Source: Azolla pinnata (taxonomy: Eukaryota; Streptophyta; Polypodiopsida; Salviniales; Salviniaceae). Taken from it: a stretch of 53,835 nt of DNA. Made by a program: the position numbers and the translations under genes. The stretch is taken from positions 1 through 53,835 of the forward strand of contig JBBBWG010029266.1 of the NCBI GenBank assembly GCA_037176905.1, given 5' to 3'. Of the stretch, positions 42,212 through 53,835 are shown in pieces. Under the pieces are notes generated by a model, which was not told the DNA's origin, did no database searches, and saw only the letters and a list, made by a program, of their open reading frames with translations. Numbering within the stretch: the stretch's first letter is position 1; every line of letters starts with the position of its first letter.

Positions 42212-44590
42212 TGGCCAATATTATATCTCCTCTTTACCTTTTCTCTGGTAAGTACACATGGGTTCTTTCTTTCACTGATATACATGGCATGTATTCAGGT
42301 TGGAAGTGGTTATCTTTTCACACTGCCCAGTTTTTCCTTACAAGTTGGGTTGTTTGACAGACTCCGGGGGTTTCTGTTTTGTATATTGGCTTGAGTCCTG
42401 ATACATTAATTCAATCTTGTACTTCCTTAAAAACTAGTACTAAAAGCGATCATGCATCATGGGAACTGGCAATGTCGGTGCTTCATATGCCTGTCCTTGT
42501 CGGCTGTCATGGTTTTCAAAAAGGTACGTGACCACTGTATATCCTATTTAAGTATTAATTCTTACCTGGGTCATTTGTATTACCAGATCTGTCTATCTTT
42601 TCGTTTTGATCAAGCATGATTGGGTTTGCAAATAATCTCACATTAAACTTTTCATTCCAAATTATAATACCACATCATTAATAATAAATGGACATGGAGC
42701 CTAGTAAGTAGGTCATTTGGTAGTAGGCATTCTATCCTATTGGCCTCCCAAGCATCTATTGAAATGGCCTGCCACACACACCTGCTGCCAATTAGGAACT
42801 TGGCTCTTTGATTCTATCAGTCTGTCTATCTATAATCTATCTATCTGCATATACAGCTCAATTCTATATTCTCATTTAAAGGGAGTTGATCCAAATGCAG
42901 GTAGGCATCTTGATGGGTTAGCTGACTGTTGAAGCTTGGTGGTATCTAGATAAACATGTTTCTCTTTCCCTTTCCTCTTTGTTTACATCTATCCATTAGT
43001 ATTAAAATCATACTATGTATACAAGGCAAAGTTGCCTCAATGGCATATAAAGAAAGAAAGTAGTGCCTGTATATTGGATCCTGAATAAATGTCAATTCCA
43101 CATCATGTGTGCTACTATTGCCCCATGACTCTAAATCGGGCCCAAGGCCAACACTTGATTGCAAAACAAATTTTAAATATTGAGCACGTCGTGCATACAA
43201 AGAAAATTTTAGCTTCTTAGTTCAATTTCATATAGTTTTTTATACAATGCACTTGATTGCGATCCTACAGAGTGTGCATTGTGCTAGAAGCTATCAATTC
43301 GTTAAGAAGTTGAACATCTTGGTGGGTGTTAAGATCATCGTGTCTGCAATCGTGGAGACAGGTTTGACTATAATCGTTTGTTCAACAGTGGCCTCTGATT
43401 TGCTGCTGAGTGTGACAAGGAAGGCCTGTGCTACGAACCCGATAATGAATAATGTAAGTACCCTCCTCAATTAGTTTCAAGTTGGTAGGGATTGCTGTGT
43501 AATAGTGCATTGAATCGTGAGATAGGAGATAATTAGGAGGGTAGAATCACTGCGCAAGAAATGCTTCACAAATTGACGGAAGGCGCATTTTGCTTCGAGA
43601 TTTGGGAACCTAACTAGAGATTATCGATTGTGTTTTTAGAAGGTGATCTGACTGATTTGCATAATCGTTTGTGTAAAGAGAGCGGAAGAATGAGCTAACC
43701 AAGCATAGCAAGATGGGAGCTAAACCTCCGGATGAAGACAAACAATATACAGAGACATCATGCACCACTTTGAATGCCCCGCATGTGAAGCATCATCCCC
43801 TGCAAAGCATCTATGCAAAATGCATAGTTAGTACATGTGGGGTCATCCTTTAGACATAATGCCCTAACATCAGTTCTTCATCACCATCCACTTTGGCATC
43901 TTGATGAATGGTTAATCATCTAGCTAATGCTAGGTAGGTAGGTAGGTAGGTATGTATGTATGAATGAATGAATGTATGTATGCATGCTTATATATGGTTT
44001 ACTACATGCCATCTTCGCAGAGGTAATAAGCACGATGTAGAAGCTTATCGTGTTCTCGGCGAACACTTCTGGCTAAAAGATCTCCAGTCTTGTAGGATAT
44101 TTCTCACGCACATTGTATGCATGAATGTCGACACATGATATGGGTGGACCATCGATCGACCACAGCAAGCATGTTTATATCTGATATGGGTGGACCATCG
44201 ATCGATCGTAGCATGTGGTAGATGACGGATCGGTCCATCAGATCGAGCGAAACATGGCTTTCTGTGGGGTCTTCTTGACACTGTTCTTGAGTTGTTTCGA
44301 GCGGAAACTGTGGTGCATGCTTGGAACATGTCCCTGGGGAAGAAAAAGGAAAAGAAAAAGGGGTCTTGTCTCATATCATGACCTCAGGTGCATGTCTCAC
44401 CGACTACTCGACACGTTCATGCATAAACATAGCACAGGTACCGCATCCTATTCAGGCACCTAACTAAGAGCTTTGAGCCGTGAAGCAGACAGAGTGCAAG
44501 GAGAAGGCGTGCTCAGTTCAGCGGATCAAGTGCTGCCGGAAGGGCATAGCAGAGTTGGTTTTCACTTCAGCCTTACACAACTGCATTACT
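42212..44590. other. Intergenic region
   Basis: No gene is supported. A GGTA/TGTA/TGAA tetranucleotide tract is at about 43932-43985. The 23-bp phrase beginning GATATGGGTGGACCATCGAT occurs twice, at about 44138 and 44183. Short ORFs such as 43247-43474 contain no recognisable domain. Confidence 0.5.
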
Positions 44591-44599
44591 CAGGCGAAA

Positions 44600-45012
44600 A
44601 AAGGCCTGAATCGAACACGATCTTATAATAAGCTTTCGGTGAATCGATTTGGTAGACATCGTCATGCTGGCACTGGCTCAAGCATAGCCTGTGATCTTAT
44701 AAGCTTTCGATGAATCGGTCAGGGAGACACCGTCGTGTTGGCATCAGTTGAAACATAGCCTGAATCAAGCACGATCACATAGGCATTCGGTGAATCGATT
44801 AGGAAGACATTGTCGTGCCAGCACCAGCTGAAACTTAGCCTCAATCGAGCATGATCTTACAAGTTGCTGGCACAATTGAAACGTAGCTTGGATCGAGCAC
44901 GATCTTGTAAGCTGCTAGCACAATTGAAACTTAGCCTCAACTGTGCACAATCTTATAAAGCTTTCGGTAAAATGATCATGGGGGACATTGATTGTTGTGC
45001 TGGCATGCTCAA
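44600..45012. repeat. Degenerate minisatellite, period roughly 60-95 bp
   Basis: Five or six diverged copies share the ordered phrases CGAGCACGATCTTATAAGC, TTTCGGTGAATCGATTAGG, AGACATCGTCGTGCTGGCAC and TGAAACATAGCCTGAATC. Some copies lack the middle segment, so the period varies. No coding frame survives through the array. Confidence 0.8.
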
Positions 45013-45169
45013 CCCCAACCCATTCTCGCAGATGGCTGATCAAATCCGATCTGATTCGATTAGGGCCAGCTGAAAAACTTTAGCTCATGCGAACGAAATA
45101 AATCGACAGAGACTGTGAGCACTCTACAACTCTTGATAGTCCTTGGGGCTCCCTATGTTGTTAAAAAAT

Positions 45170-45890
45170 GCGTATTTCATAAATAAAATACGTTTTAGAA
45201 TACTCGGATGTATTCTACGCGTATTTAACATTTTTTTCTGTGAGATTTATAAATATAAAAAAAAAGGCTACTATTTTGACTTGAAAGTGAATATTATTCA
45301 TTTCATGAACTTAAATTTTTAAAATTTTATTTTCTATAATTTAAGATTTATAAATCTAATAATGCTAGGAAATGAAATATGAAAATTGTTTAATTGTAGA
45401 TTCGTATAATTATTTAACGTATTTAACCTGTATTTTACGAAAATTAACCCGTATTCTACATATTTAAACACGTACTCAACCTGTATTTTACGTATTTAAT
45501 CCGTATTATAGCTATTAAAACCCATATTTTACCGGTACTTTACGTATTTGAACCCTTTTAAACCCATATTATACGTATTTAAACCCGTATTTAACCTGTA
45601 TTAAACGTATTGTAACCCTTTTAAACCCGTATTCTACGCATTTAAACCCTTTTTAACCCGTGTCGAACGTATTTAAACCCTTTTAAACCCGTATTGAACG
45701 TATTTTAACCCGTACTCTGCGTATTTAAACCCTTTTAAACCCGTGGTGAACGTATTTCAACCCATATTCTGCGCATTAAAACCGTTTTGAACCCGTATTG
45801 AGCGTATTTAAACCCGTATACAAACCCCTATTAAGCCCGTATTCTAATGTATTAAACCAGTACTCTACGCACGTCTCCCGGAATCTACGT
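45170..45890. repeat. AT-rich minisatellite built on ACGTATTTAAACCC
   Basis: From about 45400 to 45880, and more loosely from 45170, units of about 22-26 bp repeat the phrases ACGTATTTAAACCC, TTTTAAACCCGTATT and AACGTATTTTAACCCG. More than fifteen units are present, each diverged by a few bases. The array ends directly at the GC-rich promoter-like block that starts near 45940. Confidence 0.88.
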
Positions 45891-45939
45891 ACTTAGAAAA
45901 ATGTTCATTAAATCCGTTATGCGAGCGTACAACGCCGGC

Positions 45940-46100
45940 GTGGCAGCGGCCCTGTCACGTGGCGCAATCTCATTGGGCCTCGGGGTCCAGCTGGCACGCT
46001 CTCATTGGGCCTCGCGGTCCAGCGGGACGACGGGATCCCGCCACGTGGCGCTCTCTCATTGGGCCCCGCGGTCCAGGTGGCACGCCACGTGGCGCTCCTT
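45940..46100 (+). promoter_or_regulatory. Triplicated G-box and CCAAT/TGGGCC promoter block
   Basis: Three copies of CACGTGGCGC (45956-45965, 46042-46051, 46086-46095) contain the G-box/ABRE core CACGTGGC. Three copies of CTCATTGGGCC (45969, 46001, 46055) combine a reversed CCAAT box (ATTGG) with the TGGGCC site II-like core. The block is GC-rich against an AT-rich surrounding and lies about 700-860 bp upstream of the start codon at 46803. These motifs bind bZIP/bHLH, NF-Y and TCP factors respectively, so stress/ABA or light and growth control is plausible. It is the clearest promoter in the window. Confidence 0.7.
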
Positions 46101-46802
46101 CTTCTTTTTCCCCCGCCCTGAGAGCGCGCCGATGAGGAGGAGGACGACGAAGAAGACGACGAAGACCCATCGCCATCGCCATCGCCATCGCCATCGCCAT
46201 CGCCTGCTGCTCTTACAGCTTCCTTCCCTTTTGCTAACCCTAGAAACCTTCTCTCCTGCTCTCTCGCGAGCTCGCGGAGCTTCCAACAGGGAAGAAAGAC
46301 CCCACCTGTGCCCGAAACAGAAGCCTTTGCTTTGCTTCCATGCCTCGTCCGAAGCAGGGAAGAAACGCGAGACGTTCTTCCTGCCCTTTTGTCTGCTCAG
46401 ATCTCTCCCCTCTTCTCCCCTTTTTCTCGCCTTCTTATCACAACCAGAACGAGCTTCAAAGCTATGGCCGCCGCTCCCCTAATCTTCCGTTGAATCTGCA
46501 TTGCTTGCTCCGATGAGGGTGCGGATGTGTACTGTGGTGATGCAGGGAAAGATCTGCTTCATGCCATAGGAGCTCTTCCTCTTTCTCCTTCTTCGTCTTC
46601 GACTTCTTCTTCTCCTTCTCCTTCTCCTTCTTCTTCTTCTTCGTCTTCGTCTTCGTCTTCTTCTTCTCCTTCTTCTTCTTCTTCTTCTTCGTCTTCTTCT
46701 TCTTCTTCTTCGTCTTCTTCTTCTTCTTCTTCTTCTTCTTCTTCTTCTGCTTTTTTTCTTGGGCCACATTTCGCTTCTGCGTGAAAATACATTTGTCCAA
46801 GC
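46101..46802 (+). promoter_or_regulatory. 5' leader with CATCGC tract, upstream ORF and CTT repeat
   Basis: A hexanucleotide CATCGC tract lies at about 46168-46204. An ATG at 46464 in good context (AGCTATGGCCG) opens a 9-codon upstream ORF (MAAAPLIFR, stop 46491-46493). A CTT/CGT pyrimidine-rich trinucleotide tract covers about 46573-46747 and ends 55 bp before the main ATG. Long ORFs through these tracts on both strands are low-complexity artefacts. The transcription start is not known, so part of this may be promoter rather than leader. Confidence 0.5.
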
Positions 46803-48054
46803 ATGGCCTCATTGTATCACCACATGGTCTCTCGCACAGATCTGAGCTATGGCACTCTGCCTCCATCCAGGGAAGGTCTCCTGGAAATTCAAGTCAGCAA
46901 GCTCATCAACGACTACCTTTTCTCCGACAGCGAAGAGAGATCATCCCCTGCTTCGGTTGCTGCCTTTGAAGCCAATGCAGATTCCGATTTTGCCCTCAAA
47001 GCTGCTGCGCCCTTGCCTTCTTCACAGGAAATCAAGGCGTGCAATGTTGACGCGGATCGAAGCCGAGCCGTTGGGACCCAAGTGTATGCTTCTCGTGAGA
47101 AGACGAGAAGCGGCATGGGCTCTTGTACAGAACAAGGATCGCACATTTCAGGCATTGCGGACAACATTTCTTCATCTGCTGCTGCTGCTGCTGCTGCTGC
47201 TTCTGCTCCCGCTTCTGCTTCAGCGTTACTATCATCTCCTTCCAAATGTATGCAGGAATGTTACAGATCTAAGAGTACAGAAGAGAAAAGAGTGAGCAAC
47301 ACAGTACAATTGGCTAGGTTGAGCACATTTCCGTGTAAATCTGGCAAGATTGAGGGTAAGGATGATAACCTGGAGGTGAAGAGCAACTCCAGAAAGCCGC
47401 CAAGGCCTCCCAATCGACTGACAAGGTGTTCATCCGATACCATGCTCCTGCATAACTCGAGAAGGCTGAAGATGGAACGTCGAAAGAAGTCGATCGCGGG
47501 TTCAGGAGCCAACAGCTCAGATACGAGCACATCGCTTTGGGCCCTCATTTTCACTGTCTTATTCGCGATCGTCATGCTCGCACAAGGTAATCAATCATCC
47601 ATCTAACTGTACATTTGCAATACACACATATACTCTTTGGAATTATGTATGCGTACGTGGCTCATACCTGGATTTGTGCCTGAATATATAGCTATATCCA
47701 GGCATATGGTTGTGTATCTATGGAAATATGTATGTGTGTGTGGCTCATACCTGGATTTGTGCCTGAATATATACTTATATGCAGGCATATGCTTGTGTAT
47801 CTATGGAAATATGTATGTGTGTGTGGCTCATACCTGGATTTGTGCATGAATATATACTTATATGCAGGCATATGCTTGTGTATCTATGGAAATATGTATG
47901 TGTATGTGGCTCATACCTGGATTTGTGCCTGAATATATACTTATATCCAGGCATATGCTTGTGTATCTATGTGTATATGTATATGCATACACATGTACGT
48001 GTATGTGTAGGTTGCAGACCACAAGGTGCAGTCGTTGCGACCCTTATCCTCTAG
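46803..48054 (+). CDS. Unrecognised protein with a C-terminal membrane segment
   Basis: Exons: 46803-47586 and 48011-48054; the phase joins and gives 275 aa. I do not recognise the family. The start context is strong (A at -3, G at +4). The N-terminal 50 residues look ordered (SREGLLEIQVSKLINDYLFS, then an acidic DSEER). The middle is low-complexity, with an Ala run at about 120-135 encoded by GCT repeats. A basic region (SRRLKMERRKKS) comes before a single hydrophobic segment at about 242-259 (WALIFTVLFAIVMLAQ). After splicing, the tail reads GCRPQGAVVATLIL. Without splicing it would end NQSSI at 47606, giving 267 aa. The layout suggests a tail-anchored or single-pass membrane protein with its bulk in the cytosol or nucleus; that is inference. 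The second exon is short and its acceptor is supported mainly by phase and by the extended hydrophobic end. Confidence 0.65.
47659..47990. repeat. 83-bp minisatellite in the intron of the unrecognised gene
   Basis: The phrase GGCTCATACCTGGATTTGTG starts at 47659, 47742, 47825 and 47908, an exact 83-bp period over four units. Each unit also holds TATATGCAGGCATATG or TATATCCAGGCATATG, a 3' splice-like CAG, followed by a TATGTGTGTG stretch. The units lie inside the intron 47587-48010. Because 83 is not a multiple of three, the similar peptides seen in three frames are artefacts. Confidence 0.95.
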
Positions 48055-51000
48055 ATTCTTTTTCCCAATGCTCAGCATGATTATGGTTGAGAAGATAGAA
48101 GCTTATTTTTGGTTGCGACAAGGTTACCTGCCCCTAGGTCCTTGGCCTGATGTTTTCCTACAAAAGCTTTTCCAAAGTATTCATCATTGGAAGAGAAAAG
48201 TAGGTCCTTTCCCACCGAGTAACATGGACAAAGCTTCGCCTGCTACTAATCATACACTTGTAGTGAATCGTTTACCAGAACATGTATTGATACCAAAACG
48301 TTTACACACAAGCATTACATGGGCAATGTTTCATGTCGTACATAATATAACATGTGAATCGATACATCAACGTTTGTACATAACATGGCAAATCTCTTCT
48401 TCCAATGCTCATGATGATGCTATTGATCTCAGGGCTTGGAGGATTACAGCGAGATGGTGGGGCAGTTTTGGCGGTTTTTCCTAGCAATGACTCTCCTTCA
48501 ACTATGTGAGTGACATCCTTTCTTTTGGGGCAGGTGTTTTTTTGTTTGGTGATGGCCACAATTATTCTGGTCCATGTTTCTCAAGGTTTCAATGCAATGT
48601 ATATGTACGTATTTGTGCTTGCAATTAGTCTAACTCTTAAGGTTCTATGAATGGATGGGTTTTTTATGTTTCTTGAGCTAAATGTTTCAAGAGATTTCAA
48701 TGTAAGTTTGTAACGTAGTACATATATGTGCAGGCATGCGTTGTATGGTTTGATTTTTGCAACCGAGAACATGGTCTCAAATATAGGCACCATCGTTCAT
48801 AGAATTGCATTTCCCTACCTTACCTATCCTTGCTTATAGAGAGTATAGCCTAGGCATTTAGACAGATCCTTGATAATTGTAGAGACTATGGTGTCCAAGC
48901 TTAGTAAGTGCTCCATATCTAAGCTGTAAGGTATTGAAATATGACTTCATACATTTGCTTGTTTGTGAAGGGGTCCTAATAGTTTTCCACCGTTAAAGTG
49001 GGATTGTGGTATGGACCACATTGTATATTTTGAGAATTTTTTAGGTGAAGCTCATGGGTGTTTGTGATGATTATAGGAAACCCGATTTCCCAAATGAGGT
49101 TACAGCAGTCGAAGGTAGAAGACCCTACGCCAAAGGTAACTACCAAAGCCATCATGAGCTGATGCGGCTTAGGCGAATGCTCTTTCAAGATTGAGAGAAC
49201 TCAAAAGAAGCCTTGACGGTTGTTTTCTTTTGAATCGTAAGAGAAGGAAACCAGTGATAAAATGTAGATTGGTTGCTTGTATCATCTGGGTATTTTCTTA
49301 TGTATCATCATCATTATCATCATGACAATACATCTCATTTGCTGGGTAGAATTAGAGCTGCTTCTTTCCTTCTGGCAGGTCTGATTCGATTGTTCTTTGT
49401 AGCATTCTATGGTAGACTTGATAGGGAAGGGATGTATAATCTTCTTACATCATTAGACAGAAGGAAGATTTTACACCTTGGAAACGCTTAATCTTCTGTA
49501 AAAAAAAAGTTATATGAGTGCAAAAACCATTATATTACATGGGCTAGTATGATCTCAATTACTTAGTGTATTATGCACCGGTACCATGTCTTCACATTAT
49601 TGTCTTTATTTCTTTGTTATTGGAGTGTAACTGTCAGCCATTGATCATACGGTATAAAATACGATTAAACGCGGTGTGTGGTCATGTACTCTATGACTTG
49701 ATGTATTGTATTCCTTGTTTCAAAGCGGTGGGGGTGTCATTTGTCAAAGCATTTTCTGGTTTGACTTTGAGGCAGCTCAAACTTTACAAATCATGTCTTA
49801 ACAATCCCACGAGCTCGACTGTGGCATTGCCTCAATGCCCTATAGTTTTAAATTGATCTTGGTGTCTTGACTCATTACTTCAATCCAGTTATCACATTAA
49901 GATCTGAGTGAAGGGGTATATAGACTACCAAAACTATCCAGAAGTTTCAGAAGTCTTGGTAGTCCGTTCCTTTCAACAGAACTTCAGCCATTGTGATGTA
50001 CTACTACATTGAAATTGATCAACTCATTTACAGAAACCATGATTAGCACATGGCTTGTTAATTTATGGGTATTGATCTATGTTTCAAAACAGGTAATTTA
50101 CGCATGGTCCAGCAGCCATGATTAGTACATGGCATGTTAACTTGCGTTTCATCCGTTAGTTGCAGGTGATATATGCCGACTTGCATCTACCATGATCTTT
50201 GGTATCGGCAGATCAAGTCAGCAATACATATCATCGATTTTTGTCAGGCTCGTGTGTAGCGGCTTTAGCTGCATAAAGATGACAAAGTATGTGATGCAAC
50301 TTCTGCTGTATAAAGGTACTCTTAAATTTGTCAATGACCAAATTGTGTGTTGTCTCGTGTCAAAATAGCCACAAAAGTCATCAAACTTGAGTTACTTTAC
50401 ACAGTGATTGTGGAACATCACCAATCTCAATGCATAAAAACATGTGCATGGATATTTATTTATCAAACCTTATCATTTGAGGCCATGTGCATGTAAGTTC
50501 TGCCAGCTGGTATTCTGTCCATCTTTGGGCACTTTGATTGTAATGCATCTCCAAGATCAAACTATGTAAAGATTATTTCATGGGATATAGGGGAAGATAT
50601 ATATACATAATCAAGAGGTTGAAACTTGAAGGTAATAGATCGAGGTATTGTTGGTTCTTAGATACATTCATCACTTTTTCACCATGAGAGAATAATCAGA
50701 ACCTGCTAGAATGTAGGTAGCAGCTCCATCAAACAGTATTTAATCAGTCGTAAACATGATCCTCAGGCACATCCCATTTGAATCGTCTCTCTTTATTCTT
50801 GTAAGCAATTATCTCATTCTTTCATTCAGACTTCTTCATTCTGCTCATTCCAGAGTTTGTATTATTAGGAGTCCAATCTAGATGTTCACGGCTGTTAAGT
50901 ATGTACTAACTACAAGCTAAGTACCTTACAGATATACCAGAGTCAACAAGAATCTCTAAATGTGCTAAAAAAAAGCATGCTCAAATTGTTTCTCCAGCTC

Positions 51001-51403
51001 CAAAATCGCAAAGTAAGATGCAGGTTTTTGCAACACATTCATCATGGCCAGTGTACATTGCTCAATCCAGACTGGAAGGGTGCTCCACATTATTGTGCAC
51101 ATGTCTCTTACAAATCCAAACAAAAAAGAAAAGAAGCAAGTGATAAGACACTCCTATGTATATAGAGGAGTGATATGTCAAAAACATAGAGCAATAAGGG
51201 AGTGCATGAGTTAAAATAATATAAGAAGAATTAAGGGCTAAAGAATCAAAGGATGGGCCAACTACAAGCACAGCAAAGCACCACTTAAAACCATATTTAC
51301 CGGGGTTTGGCATGACAACCATAGATTTTTCTCTTTCGCGATTAGCTTCCTATACATTTTCATTCGCAGATTGCAAATCGGGCTTCTGTTTTTCCCTTGG
51401 GAA
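48055..51403. other. Intergenic region between convergent genes
   Basis: About 3.3 kb lies between the stop codons of the unrecognised + strand gene and the aminotransferase on the - strand. A 152-codon ORF at 48026-48484 has no recognised domain and overlaps the last exon of the previous gene in another frame. The remainder is AT-rich with only small ORFs. No RNA gene, transposon protein or long repeat was seen. Confidence 0.5.
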
Positions 51404-53744
<2,341 letters not shown>

Positions 53745-53760
53745 CTGATTAGTAAAGGTC

Positions 53761-53835
<75 letters not shown>
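53761..53835. repeat. TC/GA dinucleotide microsatellite at window end
   Basis: An almost pure TC run fills the last 75 bases and continues past the window. It lies in the aminotransferase intron. On the coding strand it is a GA run that ends about 16-25 bases before the 3' splice site at 53745. Confidence 0.97.

Noticed and set aside
45901-46482. 193-codon ORF starting at 45901
   Set aside because: It crosses the G-box promoter block and the CATCGC repeat, and has basic, low-complexity content with no domain.
46462-46866. Lys-, Arg- or Glu-rich ORFs on both strands
   Set aside because: They are translations of the CTT/GAA tract in the leader of the gene starting at 46803.
47637-48080. Hydrophobic repeated peptides in three frames
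   Set aside because: The 83-bp minisatellite gives similar peptides in all frames. They lie in an intron.
48026-48484. 152-codon ORF downstream of the unrecognised gene
   Set aside because: It overlaps the last exon in another frame and shows no domain. More likely 3' UTR or intergenic.

Overview
This is nuclear DNA from a land plant, almost certainly a flowering plant. The coding potential is split into many exons by AT-rich GT-AG introns. The encoded families are plant-typical: a WNK kinase with Asn in place of the subdomain II lysine, a photorespiratory glutamate:glyoxylate aminotransferase ending in a peroxisomal tripeptide, and an Armadillo-repeat protein with a chloroplast-type leader. 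I cannot resolve the family or genus. I saw no bacterial operons, CRISPR array, reverse transcriptase, transposase or organellar gene block.

I reconstructed seven genes exon by exon, checking splice phase at each junction. (1) + strand 498-13329: a Rav1/DmX-like WD40 protein of about 2451 aa, a likely V-ATPase assembly (RAVE-type) factor. (2) - strand 18846-15139: a WNK kinase of 552 aa, tail-to-tail with gene 1. (3) - strand 26841-21756: a complete alpha-tubulin of 448 aa, whose large introns hold simple repeats and a 100-N assembly gap. (4) + strand 30298-34946: a MYND zinc-finger protein of 376 aa with an MSS51-type C-terminal region, divergent from tubulin across about 3.5 kb of repeat-filled DNA. 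(5) + strand 36718-42211: an Armadillo-repeat protein of 855 aa, probably plastid-targeted. (6) + strand 46803-48054: an unrecognised 275-aa protein with one C-terminal membrane segment. (7) - strand from beyond the window end to 51404: the C-terminal 352 or so residues of a peroxisomal glutamate:glyoxylate aminotransferase.

The genes look like unrelated housekeeping or signalling loci. Nothing shows that they act together.

The most striking property of the window is the density of tandem repeats. They sit in introns and directly 5' of genes: a duplicated start-codon region (gene 1), 840 bp of GAT/GGT repeats between WNK and tubulin, box-B-like arrays 5' of tubulin, a 32-bp minisatellite 5' of the MYND gene, an ACAT/TGCA array open in frame with the Armadillo gene, and a triplicated G-box/CCAAT block 5' of gene 6. 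Several duplications copy splice or start signals: a 174-bp duplication copies a 3' splice site, and a GA tract sits where a polypyrimidine tract would be expected. I see no candidate for a wholly new multi-gene system. The best leads are repeat-driven changes to splice sites, start sites and promoters, and the unrecognised membrane protein gene.
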